From: Closterium sp. NIES-65
Taxonomy: Eukaryota > Streptophyta > Zygnematophyceae > Desmidiales > Closteriaceae
Direction of reading: 5' to 3'
Assembly (NCBI GenBank): GCA_948144175.1
Contig: CANXME010002057.1
Coordinates: 1,325,501-1,389,500 of the forward strand
DNA: 64,000 nt
The stretch's first letter is position 1, and each line of letters starts with the position of its first letter. This document shows, piece by piece, positions 1 through 10,518 of the stretch. Made by a program: the position numbers and the translations under genes. Under the pieces are notes generated by a model, which saw nothing but the letters and a program-made list of their open reading frames with translations, had not been told where the DNA came from and searched no databases.

Positions 1-663
1 TTTGTCACAAAGGTTTGTGACCGTGGGACCGGGTTGTCAAGAGAAGTTGCGTTAGGAACCGTCGGGTCCATCCCGTAATTCAGGAAAAACGGGGAGTGAT
101 AAGTCGTGCTGGACGGCGCGTTGTTGAAGGCAAACTCCAACATTGCGAGTGAATCCTCCCAGCGGGCCGGGTCGGGGCAATTTGTCCTAATCAGCTGCTC
201 CATGCTCTGTTTGACCGTCCGTCTGTGGGTGATAAGCCGTTGAGAACTGTAGCTTCGTGCCGTACTGCGCCCACGTCTCCTTCCAAAACTTGGATGTGAA
301 TCACGGGTCGCGGTCGCTGATGATCGCCGAGGGGATGCCGTGAAGTCGCACAACCGTGGAAATGAAAAGTCGCGCTGTTTCTTCGGCTGTAATTGTCGTT
401 CGGCATGGTGCGAAGTGTGCCATTTTCGTGAAGCGGTCGACGACGACGAGAACAGCGTCGTTGCCGGACGGTCCAGCTGGCATCCCCGTGACGAAATCCA
501 TCGTCACTTGCTGCCACGGTCGTTCGGGTGGCTCGAGGGGTTGCAGCAGCCCAGCTGGTCGTTGACGTGTCGATTTCATAGCTTGGCACACCCTGCATGA
601 GGACACATATCGCTGCACATCGTTAGAGGAGTCAGGCCAATAATAGTGACGGTGCAGTAATTT
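1..663 (-). pseudogene. gypsy integrase, broken (G1)
   Basis: The integrase would insert retrotransposon cDNA into host DNA. The translation contains the second half of an HHCC zinc finger (SCRVCQ) and core pieces MDFVTGMPAG, VVDRFTK and ISDRDP. It is separated from RNase H by an in-frame TAG (664-666). A TGA follows ISDRDP (301-303), where CGA (Arg) is expected. Near 204-212 the frame shifts, apparently by loss of one 5-bp CAGAG unit. All three lesions recur in G2 and G3, so they predate amplification. The C-terminal part is cut by the window edge. Confidence 0.88.
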
Positions 664-3030
664 CTAGGTTTTATCAACCCCGAAGTGTCCGGAGAAATTC
701 GAATCGTGGACCTCCTGGATGAGAAGTTCACGCAACAGCCGGTAAGCGGGAACCCAAATCCGGTCGGTACCGGCTTTTACGTAGTAATCCCCTTTCTGCG
801 TCGTGGCCTGCTGATGATTCCCGGTCGTGAAGAATGGGTCCATAGTGTAGCCGTGGGTGAATAGCCCTGTAAGTAGCGGGTTCGAATGGGTGATGAGTAC
901 TGCAGCGGATTGTACTGTCGGTCGGGTCAGGGCGTCGGCGATGTTATTCGCCCCTTTCTTGTACGTGATACGGTAGGTGAAGTGGCTTTCCATGTAATCC
1001 AGCCACCTAAGCTGTCGTGGGTTGAGGTTGGGTTGGGCTCGCAGGTACTGCAGGGACTTATGGTCCGTGCGAACAGTGACGTCGGCGCCTAGCAGGTAGC
1101 ATCGCCATAATTTAAACGCGTGTATGATGGCGAGCATCTCCTTGTCGTGGATCGGATAGTTGCGTTCGGGTGCCTGCAGCTTGCGTGATTCGTAGGCTAT
1201 CGGCTGCAATCCGTTCCCGAAATCTTGGAGAAGCACACCTCTGATGGAGAAGTCTGAGGCGTCGGTTACAACCTCGAACGGCTTTGATGGGTCGGCGATG
1301 CAGAGAACAGGAGGGGAAACAAGAAAATTCTTGAGTTCCTGGAAAGCCGCTTCTGCCTCCTCCCCCCACACAATTTTTTTGTCCTTGTGCAGCAGGTCGG
1401 TCAGCGGGCCGGTTATCCCCGCCATATTCGGGATAAAACGCCTGACGTAGTTCACGAATCCGAGAAAACTCTGGAGTTCCGTGACGTTCGTCGGGGACTT
1501 CCACTCCTGTATTGTCTTGATTTTTGCCGGGTCGATTTTAATGCCGTCGCGCGAGATGACGTGCCCCAAAAACTCCAACTCCTGCTTAAAAAACTCGCAC
1601 TTAGAGCCCTTGGTGATGAGTCGGTTTTCCTGCAGCCTTTTAAACACTGCATCTAGGTCGCGGAGGTGCTGCTCCCGTGTCTTGCTAAAAATGAGGATAT
1701 CGTCCAAGTAGACGATGACACACCGGTCTAGAAGGTCCCGAAAAACCCTATTCATGGTTAGTTGAAAAGTCGAAGGCGCGTTCGTGAGGCCGAAAGGCAT
1801 CACCGTGAATTCGTAACTCCCGTAGCGTGTGCGAAACGCAGTCTTGTGACAGTCGTCGGCGAAGACTCGAATCTGGTGGTAACCGCCACGTAAGTCAATC
1901 TTTGAGAAATAGCGAGCGCCGCGAAGTTGGTCGAGGAGGTCGTCGGTGCATGGGATTGGGTAGCGAGACTTGATGGTGACCCGGTTCAGCGCACGATAGT
2001 CGATACACATGCGAAGCCCGCCGTCTTTCTTCAGAGTGAACAGAATCGGTGCTGCGAAGGGAGATGTGCTGGCCCGTATAAATCCCTTCTCCAACAGTGC
2101 ATCAATTTGACTTCGCAGCTCCTCGAGTTCCGGCTGGGTCAACCGCCACTGTGTCCGAACAGTTGGCTGCGCTCCAGGTTCCAGCTGGATTTTGTGGTCC
2201 TCAGGTCTCTCAGGTGGCAGTCCAGGTGGCATGTCGTCGGGGAAAATGTCCGGGTACCTCCGAATCAGCTCCGCTAAATCCGGTGGTACAGCTGCACACA
2301 GCTTCTCGATGTCCTTTCCCTCGGTGCCGAGTGCCAACTCGCGTAAGAAAACAGCGTACAGCTACGCGCCTCTATTGAAGTGGCGAGCTATAGTGATAGC
2401 TTTGACGCACGGTGCTTGGATGTAGCCAGGGGTCCATGCAGGTAGTTTTATTAACCCCTCGTGCTTGCTGATGCTGCACGATCCCATTGTCCAGTCGATG
2501 ACGGGGTTGTGTCGTCGCAGCCAATCACGTCCTAGCAGTACGTCGCAGCCGTCCAATGTTGTCGCGAGAAACTTCATGCTGAAGCCGAAATCGTCGCCGC
2601 ACTCGATCATGACCGTCCGTGTTTCTTCCGTTATCGCCAGAGGCGTCCCATCCACGAGGCGGGCGTCAATTTCGGGCAGACACCTGTCAAGTTGCAGCTT
2701 GCATTTTTTTGCGTTCGCCAAGTTGAAGAGGCTATGGCTGGCCCCCCCATCGACGAACATTTTCAGATTATTTTTTAACACCTTGCCAGTGACCGTCACA
2801 GGGTGATCCACATGATTATCCCCGTTATTCGGTCGAGTGCGATCGATTGCATGAATCGGAACCACGACTCGGTGGGGATGATGGTGTTTGGGCGACGGAG
2901 CACAGTCAGTAAAGGGCCCGCTAATTACTGACTCTTCCCATTTCCCTGCTCCTTCCTGTCGTCCCCTGTCAGCGGCATTTTCTCCTGGCATTCGTTCCTG
3001 TAGTGACCCACCTTCCCACACTGAAAACAC
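664..3030 (-). pseudogene. gypsy pol: protease, RT, RNase H (G1)
   Basis: Recognisable pol domains, in order: aspartic protease (VDGGASHSLF; the active site reads DGGA rather than the usual DSGA or DTGA), reverse transcriptase (FSKIDLRGGYHQIRV and YLDDILIFS, with the catalytic aspartates kept) and RNase H (TDASDFSI ... ALTRP). A TAG at 2362-2364 splits the frame in this copy only; the sister copies have CAG there. The pol frame lies -1 relative to gag and overlaps the gag end by about 100 bases, which fits a gag-pol frameshift. The frame stops at the shared TAG before the integrase zinc finger. Confidence 0.9.
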
Positions 3031-3326
3031 GGACCCTTAGGAGGGCGGTCGGGTGTATGGACGGCGTTGATCGTGGCCCGATGGGTCTGGCCACGAAAGC
3101 TTCTCCCATCCCTGGAAGCTGCTCTCGCGTACTGCATCAGCGCATCAGTTGACTCCGCCACACGTACTGCTTCGAGGAACGATGTTGGGCGGCTTCGACG
3201 GACCTCAAACTATATTTCATATTTAAGGCCGCTGACGTATTTATCCAACCGCTCCGCTTCCGACATGTCATCGATCTGATCGGCAAAGCCCATAAATGAC
3301 GCTGTGTAGTCTTGGACAGAAGCCAT
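2925..3326 (-). pseudogene. gypsy gag, C-terminal part with zinc knuckle (G1)
   Basis: Encodes the nucleocapsid end of gag with a classical CX2CX4HX4C knuckle (CFQCGKVGHYRNEC) that binds retrotransposon RNA. The N-terminal part is displaced to 16384-16614 by copia A/B. A TAG replaces CAG at EI*FEVRR in this copy. At the position where G2 and G3 carry TAG (LDK*VSG), this copy still has TAC (Tyr). Confidence 0.85.
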
Positions 3327-3460
3327 TGTTAGAACATTATAGCTTACTTATTTGTGTAGGCTATAGTGGGGTATCCCATAGGGGGTACAACCCGATTAGG
3401 GTTTCCTATTTGTACTCACCTCGTTCATAGTTCATTCATTCTCTTGTTCACTTCTTCTCA
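3327..3460 (+). repeat. copia A 5' LTR
   Basis: 134-bp LTR starting TGTTAGAAC and ending CTTCTCA. It is followed at once by the primer-binding site TGGTATCGAGC. The other LTRs of this element start TGTCAGAAC, so this one has a C-to-T change at its fourth base. Confidence 0.92.
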
Positions 3461-3474
3461 TGGTATCGAGCAGG
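3461..3474 (+). other. copia A primer-binding site
   Basis: TGGTATCGAGCAGG directly abuts the LTR. It matches the plant-type initiator-tRNA-Met primer site TGGTATCAGAGC apart from one missing A. Copia B keeps the full version at 9610. Confidence 0.85.
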
Positions 3475-3526
3475 TTCCCCTGTGGGAACTTTGCTTAGGG
3501 CCCACCACTTCGAAATTTTTTTTTTC

Positions 3527-4330
3527 CTGCCCTAGCGCCCACCCCAGCGCCCGCCCTAGCGCCCGCCCTGGCGCCCGCCCTAGCGCCCGCCCCAGCGCCA
3601 GCCCTATCGCCCTAGCGCCCGGCGCCCGCCCTAGCGCCCGTGAGCCGCCTGCGGCCTGCCAGTGAGCGCCGCCCGTGAGCGCCGCCCGTGAGCCGCCGCC
3701 CGTCAGCCGCCGCCCGTGCGCCGCTCATTAGCCGCCGCCTGTAAGCAGCCGCCCGTGAGACGTCGCCCGTGCGCCGCCGCCGTCTGTGAAGCCGCCGCCT
3801 GTGAGCCGCTGCCCGTGAGCCGCCCACCCGCGCGCCGCCTGACCGTGAGCCGGCGCCGCCCGTGAGCCGCACGCCCGTGCGCCACCAGCCTGCCCGTGAG
3901 CCGCTGGCGCCGCCCGTGCGCCGCCCGTCCGTGAGCCGCCCGCCCGTGCGCCGCTCGCCCGTGCGCAGCCCGTCCGCGAGCCACCCGCCCGCCCGTGAGC
4001 CGCCCGCGCCGCCCGTGCACATCCCGCTAGCCGCTCGCGAGCAGCCCGCGAGCCGCCCAAGCCGCCCGTGCAGCCGCCTGTGAGCCGCCCCGCGCCGCCC
4101 GTGACCCACCCCGGCCGCTCGTGCAGTCACCCGTGTGCCGCCCGCGAGACGCCTGCGCCGCCCGAGCCGCCCAAGCCGCCCGAGCTGGTCGAGCCGCCCG
4201 AGCCGCCCGAGCCGCCCGAGCCGCCCGCGCTGCCCGAGCCGCCCGAGCCGCCCGAGCCACCCGAGCCGCCCAAGCCGCCCGCGCCGCCCGAGCCGCCCGA
4301 GCCGCCCGAGCCGCCCAAACAACCTGAGGT
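3527..4330 (+). repeat. GC-rich minisatellite leader of copia A
   Basis: Between primer site and gag lie about 800 bases of short tandem repeats in three blocks: CGCCCGCCCTAG-like units (3527-3640), CCGCCCGTGAGC-like units (3640-4130) and CCCGAGCCG 9-mers (4160-4320). Open frames on both strands here are repeat artefacts. The same position in copia B, D and F is also filled by minisatellites of different sequence. Confidence 0.85.
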
Positions 4331-4453
4331 GCCGAGCTCTTGCTCCTGTGGGGCTGCTCCTGCTCCTGGACCGGCGCAGCCACTGTGCTGCTGTGTTACT
4401 GTACTACTGCACTACCCGACTCTTCCTGCCCGGTGAGACTGTCAGCTGCTATA

Positions 4454-5497
4454 ATGGCCACCCCCAGTGTCCTGGCTTTTGATGCTGTGGGTCGCGCCAT
4501 TGACTTTGCAGTTTGGGTCGAGGACCTGCAAATGTACTTACTGTGCAATGCAATAGATGAGGTTTCTCTCTTTGACTTTGTCTCTGGCGCTGTCCTTGCC
4601 CCTCCTGCTGATGCTGACTCCACTGTTCGCTCCAAGTGGGCCACACGCGATGCTGCTGCACGTCTTGCTGTGCGTCGCCACCTCCCTTCCTCCGAGCGAG
4701 CGCACTTTAGTCAGTGCAAGACCGCTCAGGCCTTGTACGACGCTGTAGTTGCGCGCTACTCCTCCCCTTCCTCCGCTACGCTGAGCCGCCTCATGCTACC
4801 GTACCTCTTCCCTGACCTCGCTGCCTTTCCCACAGTCGCTGACCTCTTTACCCACCTCGGCACTAGTGACACTCGCTACCGCGCTGCGCTTCCTGCTGAC
4901 TTCCGCGCCGAAAACCCTCCTCCCATGTACATCACTCTCTACTTTCTAGTCACCCGTCTCCCTGAGTCCCTTCGTGCCGTTAGGGACCAGTTTCTCTCTG
5001 TCTGTCCCACCACCCTCACTGTCGACCTCCTTGAGAAGTCCCTGCTAGCGGGTGAGAAGAGTATAGTCGCTGTAGGGGCCTCTCGTGGTGACCCTCGCAC
5101 CCCCATCTTTGAGGGGTGTTCTCCCTCCCCCCTGTTACCCTCTGTCGCCTCTGCTGCTGCGGCCGACCTCGTTGGTTTGGAGTCGGTCGGTGCTGCGTCT
5201 GCCCCCAGCGGTAGGCGCCGCTCTGGCAGGGGCAAGGGGGGCAAGGGAGCGGGTGGAGCTAGCGGGGGCGGTGGCGGAGGAGGTGGGGGCGGCGGGGGGA
5301 GTGGGGATGGCGGTGAAGGTGGTGGCGGGAGTGGAGGTACTAGTGGCGGCAGTGGAGGCGGTGGTGGTGGCAGAGGTGGCGGTGGGAGCGGCGGGGGCGA
5401 GGGTGGCGGTGGCGGCGGTGGCGGCGGAGGGGGGGGTGGCGGTGGTGGAGGTGGTCGAAGTGGCACGTCGCAGCGGAGCAGCACTGCGGGTGGTCAG

Positions 5498-5532
<35 letters not shown>

Positions 5533-6943
5533 CTCTCGCGACATCCCCGCCCCTCAGCAGCTCCGTGAGTGGTACTCGCAGCGTCAGCGTGGTGGGGCGT
5601 TCGGTCCCTGCACCTACGTCCTTCGCACCGGCGACCGCACGGGTGAGCAGTGTGGGGGCACCCACACCGCCCGCCGCTGCTTTGCCCGCTTGACCGACGC
5701 TTGGCGCCAGCAGTTTCCGGAGGCCTCTGAGATCCCCCGCTGGGGAGAGCTGTCTAGGGCTGGTGTAGCTATCTTTGATCTTGACTTTGATGCTATCCTT
5801 GCTGCCATGTATGCTGTGACTGTTAGTGATGAGGGTGACTGTTACCGGTGTTTCCCGCCCGACCCGGGCATTGGTACTGCTGCATCAGGTGCCGGTGAGG
5901 CTGCTGCTCTAGGTGCCAGTGAGGCTGCTGCTCTAGGTGCCTGTGCGTCTGTGCTCTCAGGTACTAGTGAGTCTGCACTCTCAGGTACTGTGTCGGCTTC
6001 GGCCTCTCACACCTTCACCCTTGACTCTAGGGCGTCTCGCTCCTTCTTTCGGGACCGCACCACTCTCACGCCGCTTAGTCGGCCGGTTGCGGTGTCCCTG
6101 GCTGACCCCTCTGGGGGTCCTGTCCCTTCTCGTTTTTCCACAGTCCTCCCGTGTCCGGCGGCTCCCTCTGGCACCCTGACTGGTCTCTACCTCCCCTCGT
6201 TCTCTACGAACCTGGTGAGTGGTGCTGACCTACAGGATGCGGGTGTCCACCAGTTCACTCCTGCTCATCAGCGGGTGACACACTGCACAGAGGCTAGCAC
6301 AGGTCGCCACATGGCTACGTTTACACGTCAGCCAGGGTCAAGCCTGTACACACTGACCACTGCTTCTCCCCCAGGTGCTGAGTCTGGTAGGGTGTCTTCG
6401 TCTGGTCAGGTGTTTGCTGCAGCGTCCAGGTCTGGTCCTGAGTCTGCCCCCTGTTCGTGTCGCCGTCTGTCTCACGAGACCCTCCTCTGGCACTACCGCC
6501 TTGGCCACCCCTCTCTGCTTCGGCTCAGAGGCATGGCCTCCCGTCTTCTTGTGTCTGGTCTCCTCCGGTCCCTCCCTCCCCTTCCTCAAGGCCCTGGCCC
6601 TGCCTGTGTCCCCTGTGTCGAGGGGCGCCAGCGGGCTGCCCCTCACTCCTCCCAGTTTCCTCCGACAGAGGCTCCGTTGCAGACGCTTTACATGGACGTG
6701 TGGGGCCCTGCCCGCGTCCGTGGACTCGGTCACGAGCGCTACTTCCTGTTGGTGGTTGACGACTACTCGCGTTACACCACAGTCTTCCCCTTGCGCAGCA
6801 AGGGTGATGTCACTGAGGTGCTGATCGATTGGATCCGCGCAGCTCGTCTCCAGCTCCGGCAGAGCTTTGGCTCGGACTTTCCTGTGTTGCGTCTGCACTC
6901 GGACAAGGGCGGAGAGTTCTCCTCTGGACTTCTGCGTGCCTAG
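4454..6943 (+). pseudogene. copia A gag-protease-integrase N-terminal part
   Basis: Starts at ATG 4454 (MATPSVLAFDA). It contains a copia gag domain (roughly residues 1-200), a Gly-rich tract (5256-5460), a CAG-coded poly-Gln run (5503-5530), a PQQLREWYSQ motif, and a noncanonical zinc motif C-X13-C-X3-H-X4-C (CTYV...EQCGGTHTARRC). The protease site reads LDSRAS instead of LDSGAS, so it is probably inactive. The integrase has the HHCC zinc finger (HETLLWH...CVPC), DVWGP and LHSDKGGEF. The frame ends in TAG at 6941-6943, where copia B reads Phe. Confidence 0.9.
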
Positions 6944-9477
6944 AGTTGTGCGCGAGGCATCCGCCAGACCTTCACGCTTCCGGACTCACCGCAGCAAAAT
7001 GGGATTGCAGAGCGCCGCATTGGCATGGTCATGGACGTCGCTCGTACGTCTATGATGCATGCGGCTGCCCCCCATTATCTGTGGCCGTTTGCTGTCAGGT
7101 ACGCGGCGCATCAGATCAACCTCCACCCCAGGGTCTCCAGGCCGGAGACCTCCCCAGCCCTACTGTGGACGGGGAAGGTTGGCGATGCGTCGGCGTTCCG
7201 GGTCTGGGGATCTCGGGCGTTTGTCCGCGACTTGTCTGCAGACAAGCTGTCCCCTCGCGCTGCTCTCTGCGTCTTCCTGGGGTTCCCCCCCCGACGACCC
7301 CGGGTGGCAGTTCTACCACCCCACCTCTCGCCGTGTTCTGTCCTCCTAGGACGTCACGTTCGACGAGTCGGTACCCTACTACCGCCTCTTCCCCTACCGC
7401 ACTTCGTCCCTCCCCCCACCCCCGCTCTTCTTGGTACCAGGTCCCCCCCCGGTAGACCCCCTCCCCCCTCAGGGTCCTGCCCCTTCAGGTGTGTCCCAGG
7501 TAGACGCGGTCGAGCCTGTCGAGGTCACTGGTGACTCTGGTGCTGCTGTGGGTGCTGAGCCTGGGGGTGCTGGGCCTGGGGGTGCTGAGCCTGGGGGTGC
7601 GGGGTCTGGGGGTGCTGAGTCTGGGGGTGCTGAGCCTAGGGGTGCTGAGCCTGGGGGTGCTGAGCCTGGGGGTGGTGAGCCTGGGGGTGCTACGCCTGGA
7701 GGTGCTTTGCCTGGGGGTGCTGAGCCTGGAGGTTTTTTGCTTAGAGGTTCTCCGGGTGCTTCGTCTCGCCGAGAGCCACTCTCCTCACAGGAGCTGCGTG
7801 AGTGGTTTGCTCGGCGCTGGAGGCGTGCTGCTGGTGCTGGAGGTTCTTCTGCTGCTGAGGGTGCTGCTGCCGCGGGTCCCGGAGGTGCTCGTACTTGGAG
7901 TACTGGAGCTGCTGGGCCTGCGGGTTCGCCTGGAGCTGGTACTGCTGAGGGTGTTGGCGCTGAGACTACCACTGGTGGTTTGACTGGCGGTGCTCCTGGT
8001 GCTGCTGGAGGTTCATGAGCTACTGGAGGAGCTGCTGGGGGTTCTGGAGCTACTGGAGGTGCTGTTGGAGGTGCTGCTGGAGCGGGTACTCCTGCTGGGG
8101 GTACTGGTGCTGTCCCCGCTGTTTCTGGCGTCGCCACGCGGCCCCGACCGTACTTCGTACCGCTCCTCCAGCAGGTTCTTGGTCTTCCACCTTCTCCTGG
8201 TCCTCCTCCTCCTCCCTTAGAGGGTCCACAGCCTGTCCAGTCGCAGCTACAGCCTGCCTCCCCTTTGCCTTCTCCTTCTCCCTACGCTGGTCCGACTGGA
8301 GGTCTTACTGAGCGTCGTGAGCCTGCGTCTCGTCCTGCGTCGCCTGTTCGTACTACGCGCACTAGTGGTCGCGGTTCGCGTCAGCGTCCGCCTCCTGTCC
8401 TTGGCACGCACCGGATGTCTCTGCGTCCGTCCACTGCTCCTCTGTGTGCCCCTTTGCCTTCTCCTCCTTCTTCCTCTCTTCTTGCACTTGCCGACCCGGA
8501 GTCGGACTCTCTTTGTGCTGCCAGTCCTACTGTCACGCGTCTCCTTGCTACTGCTGTCACTGACCCTTCTTTTGAGTCTTCTGCTGCGTCTGCCCTTGTC
8601 ACTGAGCTCGTCGACATTGCTCCGCGCTGTCGTCTAGACTACGCTGCTGGTCTTGTCGCTGAGTCTGAGTCTACCTGTCTTCCGTCCGTCGGGGGTGAGT
8701 GTGCCCTTGGCACGGACGTCCTTGAGGACAGGCAGGAGGAGTTCCAGTGTCTGGCCGCCGCTTCACCTCATCTCGCGTCTGTACTGCTAGCCCCTGAGGG
8801 AGACCCCGATGCACTAGACATCCCGACTCCGCGCTCTTACGCGGAGGCGATAGAGGGTCCCTACTTCTCTCAGTGGCAGGCAGCTATGGATGCAGAGATG
8901 GCTTCCTGGAAGTCCATAGGCACCTACGTTGACGCTGTTCCCCCTCCTGGGGCGAACATCGTCAGTGGCATGTGGATCTTCAGGGTGAAGCGGCCGCCGA
9001 GCTCTCCGCCTGTCTTCAAGGCGCGGTACGTGGCTCGTGGTTTCAGTCACCGGCAGGGAGTTGACTATTTTCAGACCTTCTCCCCCACCTCGAAGATGAC
9101 CACTCTTCGGGTACTGCTGCACGTTGCTGCTCACCGTGACTACGAGCTGCACTCTCTCGACTTCAGCACTGCTTTCTTGCAGGGCAGCCTGCACGAGGAG
9201 ATCTGGCTGCGTCGCCCACCTGGCTTCACTGGGTCTTTCCCTCTTGGCACCCAGTGGAGTCTCCGGCGTCCAGTCTACGGTCTCCGCCAGGCGCCACGTG
9301 AGAGGCACGACCCACTGAGGACTACACTGGCGGCACTTGGGTTTGCTCCCTCCACTGCAGACCCGTCGCTGTTTCTGCGCACCGACACCTCTCTGCCGCC
9401 GTTCTACATCCTCGTGTACGTCTACGACTTGGTCTTTGCCACAGCTGACACTACTGGACTCGCCTACGTGAAGTCTG
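6944..9477 (+). pseudogene. copia A integrase C-terminus, linker and truncated RT
   Basis: Continues integrase (GIRQTF, NGIAERRIG). It shifts frame at a C-run near 7288-7295 and enters a linker of EPGGA pentapeptide repeats (7540-7760, 15-bp minisatellite) followed by SSQELREWFARRW (about 7785). The RT follows (MWIFRVKR, ARYVARGFS, DYFQTFSP, SLDFSTAFLQG, RRPVYGLRQAP). The catalytic box reads YVYD instead of YVDD (about 9417-9428), so the enzyme would be dead. The sequence breaks off after LAYVKS, where the middle LTR begins. Downstream RT, all RNase H and the polypurine tract are missing. Confidence 0.88.
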
Positions 9478-9609
9478 TGTCAGAACATTATAGCTTACTT
9501 ATTTGTGTAGGCTATAGTGGGGTATCCCATAGGGGGTACAACCCAATTAGGGTTTCATATTTATACTCACTTCATTCATAGTTCATCCATTCTCGTTCGC
9601 TTCTTCTCA
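9478..9609 (+). repeat. Middle LTR shared by copia A and B
   Basis: 132-bp LTR, TGTCAGAAC...TTCTCA. The two bases before it (TG) match those before the true 3' LTR (GGGTG at 16245-16249). This suggests the LTR was originally the 3' LTR of A and that a deletion fused RT to it. Confidence 0.9.
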
Positions 9610-9624
9610 TGGTATCAGAGCAGG
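9610..9624 (+). other. copia B primer-binding site
   Basis: TGGTATCAGAGCAGG immediately after the LTR. It is an exact copy of the common plant initiator-tRNA-Met primer site. Confidence 0.88.
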
Positions 9625-9674
9625 TTCCCCTGTGGGAACTGTGCTTAGGGCCCACCACTTATAATTTTTTTTCC

Positions 9675-10395
9675 TGCCCTAGCGCCTTGCGCCCTAGCGC
9701 CTACCCTAGCGCCCGCCCTAGCGGCCGCCTTAGCGCCCGCCCTAGCGCCTGCCCTAGCGCCCTAGCACCCGGCGCCCGCCCTAGCACCCGTTCGCCGCCC
9801 GCGGCCTGTCCGTGCGCTGCTGCCCGTGCGCCGCCGCCCGTGAGCGCCGCCCGTGAGCGCCGCCCGTGAGCACCGCCCGTGAGCGCCGCCCGTCAGCGCA
9901 GCCGCCCGTCAACCGCCACTGGTGCGCCGCCGCCCGTGATGCCGCCGCCCGTGAGCCGCCGCCCGTGAGCCGCTCGCCCGTGAGCCGCCCGCCCGTGAGC
10001 CGCCCGCCCGTGAGCCGCCCACGACGCCGACGCCGCCGACGCCGCCCGTGCACCTCCGACGCCGCGGACGTCACTCGTGAGCCGCCGACGCCGCCGACTC
10101 CGCCCGTGAGCCGCTGACGCCGCCGTCGCCGCCGACGCCGCCCGTGAGCAGCCGACGCCGCCCTGGAGCCGCCCGTGCAGCCGCCCCAGCCGCCCGTAAG
10201 CCGCCCGTGCGCCGCCCGCGAGCCGCCCCAGCCGCCCGTGAGCCACCCGCGAGCCGCCCCAGCCGCCCGTGCTGTCGCCCGCAAGACGCCCGCGCCGCGC
10301 GAGCCGCCCGAGCCGCCTGAGCCGCCCGAGCCGCCCGAGCCGCCCGAGCCGCCCGGGTCGCCCGAGCCGCCCGAGCCGCCCGAGCAGCCTGAGGT
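9675..10395 (+). repeat. GC-rich minisatellite leader of copia B
   Basis: Degenerate tandem repeats of the same general kind as in copia A (CCCTAGCGCC, CCGCCCGTGAGC, GACGCCGCC and CCCGAGCCG units). Order and copy number differ from A. Confidence 0.82.
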
Positions 10396-10518
10396 GTCGG
10401 CCTCCTGTTCCTGTGGGGCTGCTACTGCTCCTGGGCCGCCGTAGCTGCTGTGCTGCTGTGTGGCTGTACTCCTGAGCTACCCGACTCTTCCCGCCCGGTG
10501 AGACTGTCAGCTGCTATA

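Larger units (their letters stand above)
1..3326 (-). mobile_element. Ty3/gypsy element G1, 3' portion
   Basis: Minus-strand Ty3/gypsy body cut by the window start. It reads, from high to low coordinates, gag zinc knuckle, protease, reverse transcriptase, RNase H and integrase. The element resumes at 16384-16614 after copia A/B, which duplicated the target GCCAT (3322-3326 and 16384-16388). It is nearly identical to G2 (19058-22131) and G3 (39420-42430). It lacks both the copia D insertion and the H insertion found in sister copies, so it represents those empty sites. Its 3' LTR lies outside the window. Confidence 0.93.

Noticed and set aside
4939-5665. Antisense proline-rich frames opposite the copia Gly-rich tracts (also about 10982-11696 and 52654-53430)
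   Set aside because: Direct consequence of GGN codons read on the other strand. The sense strand carries the conserved gag.
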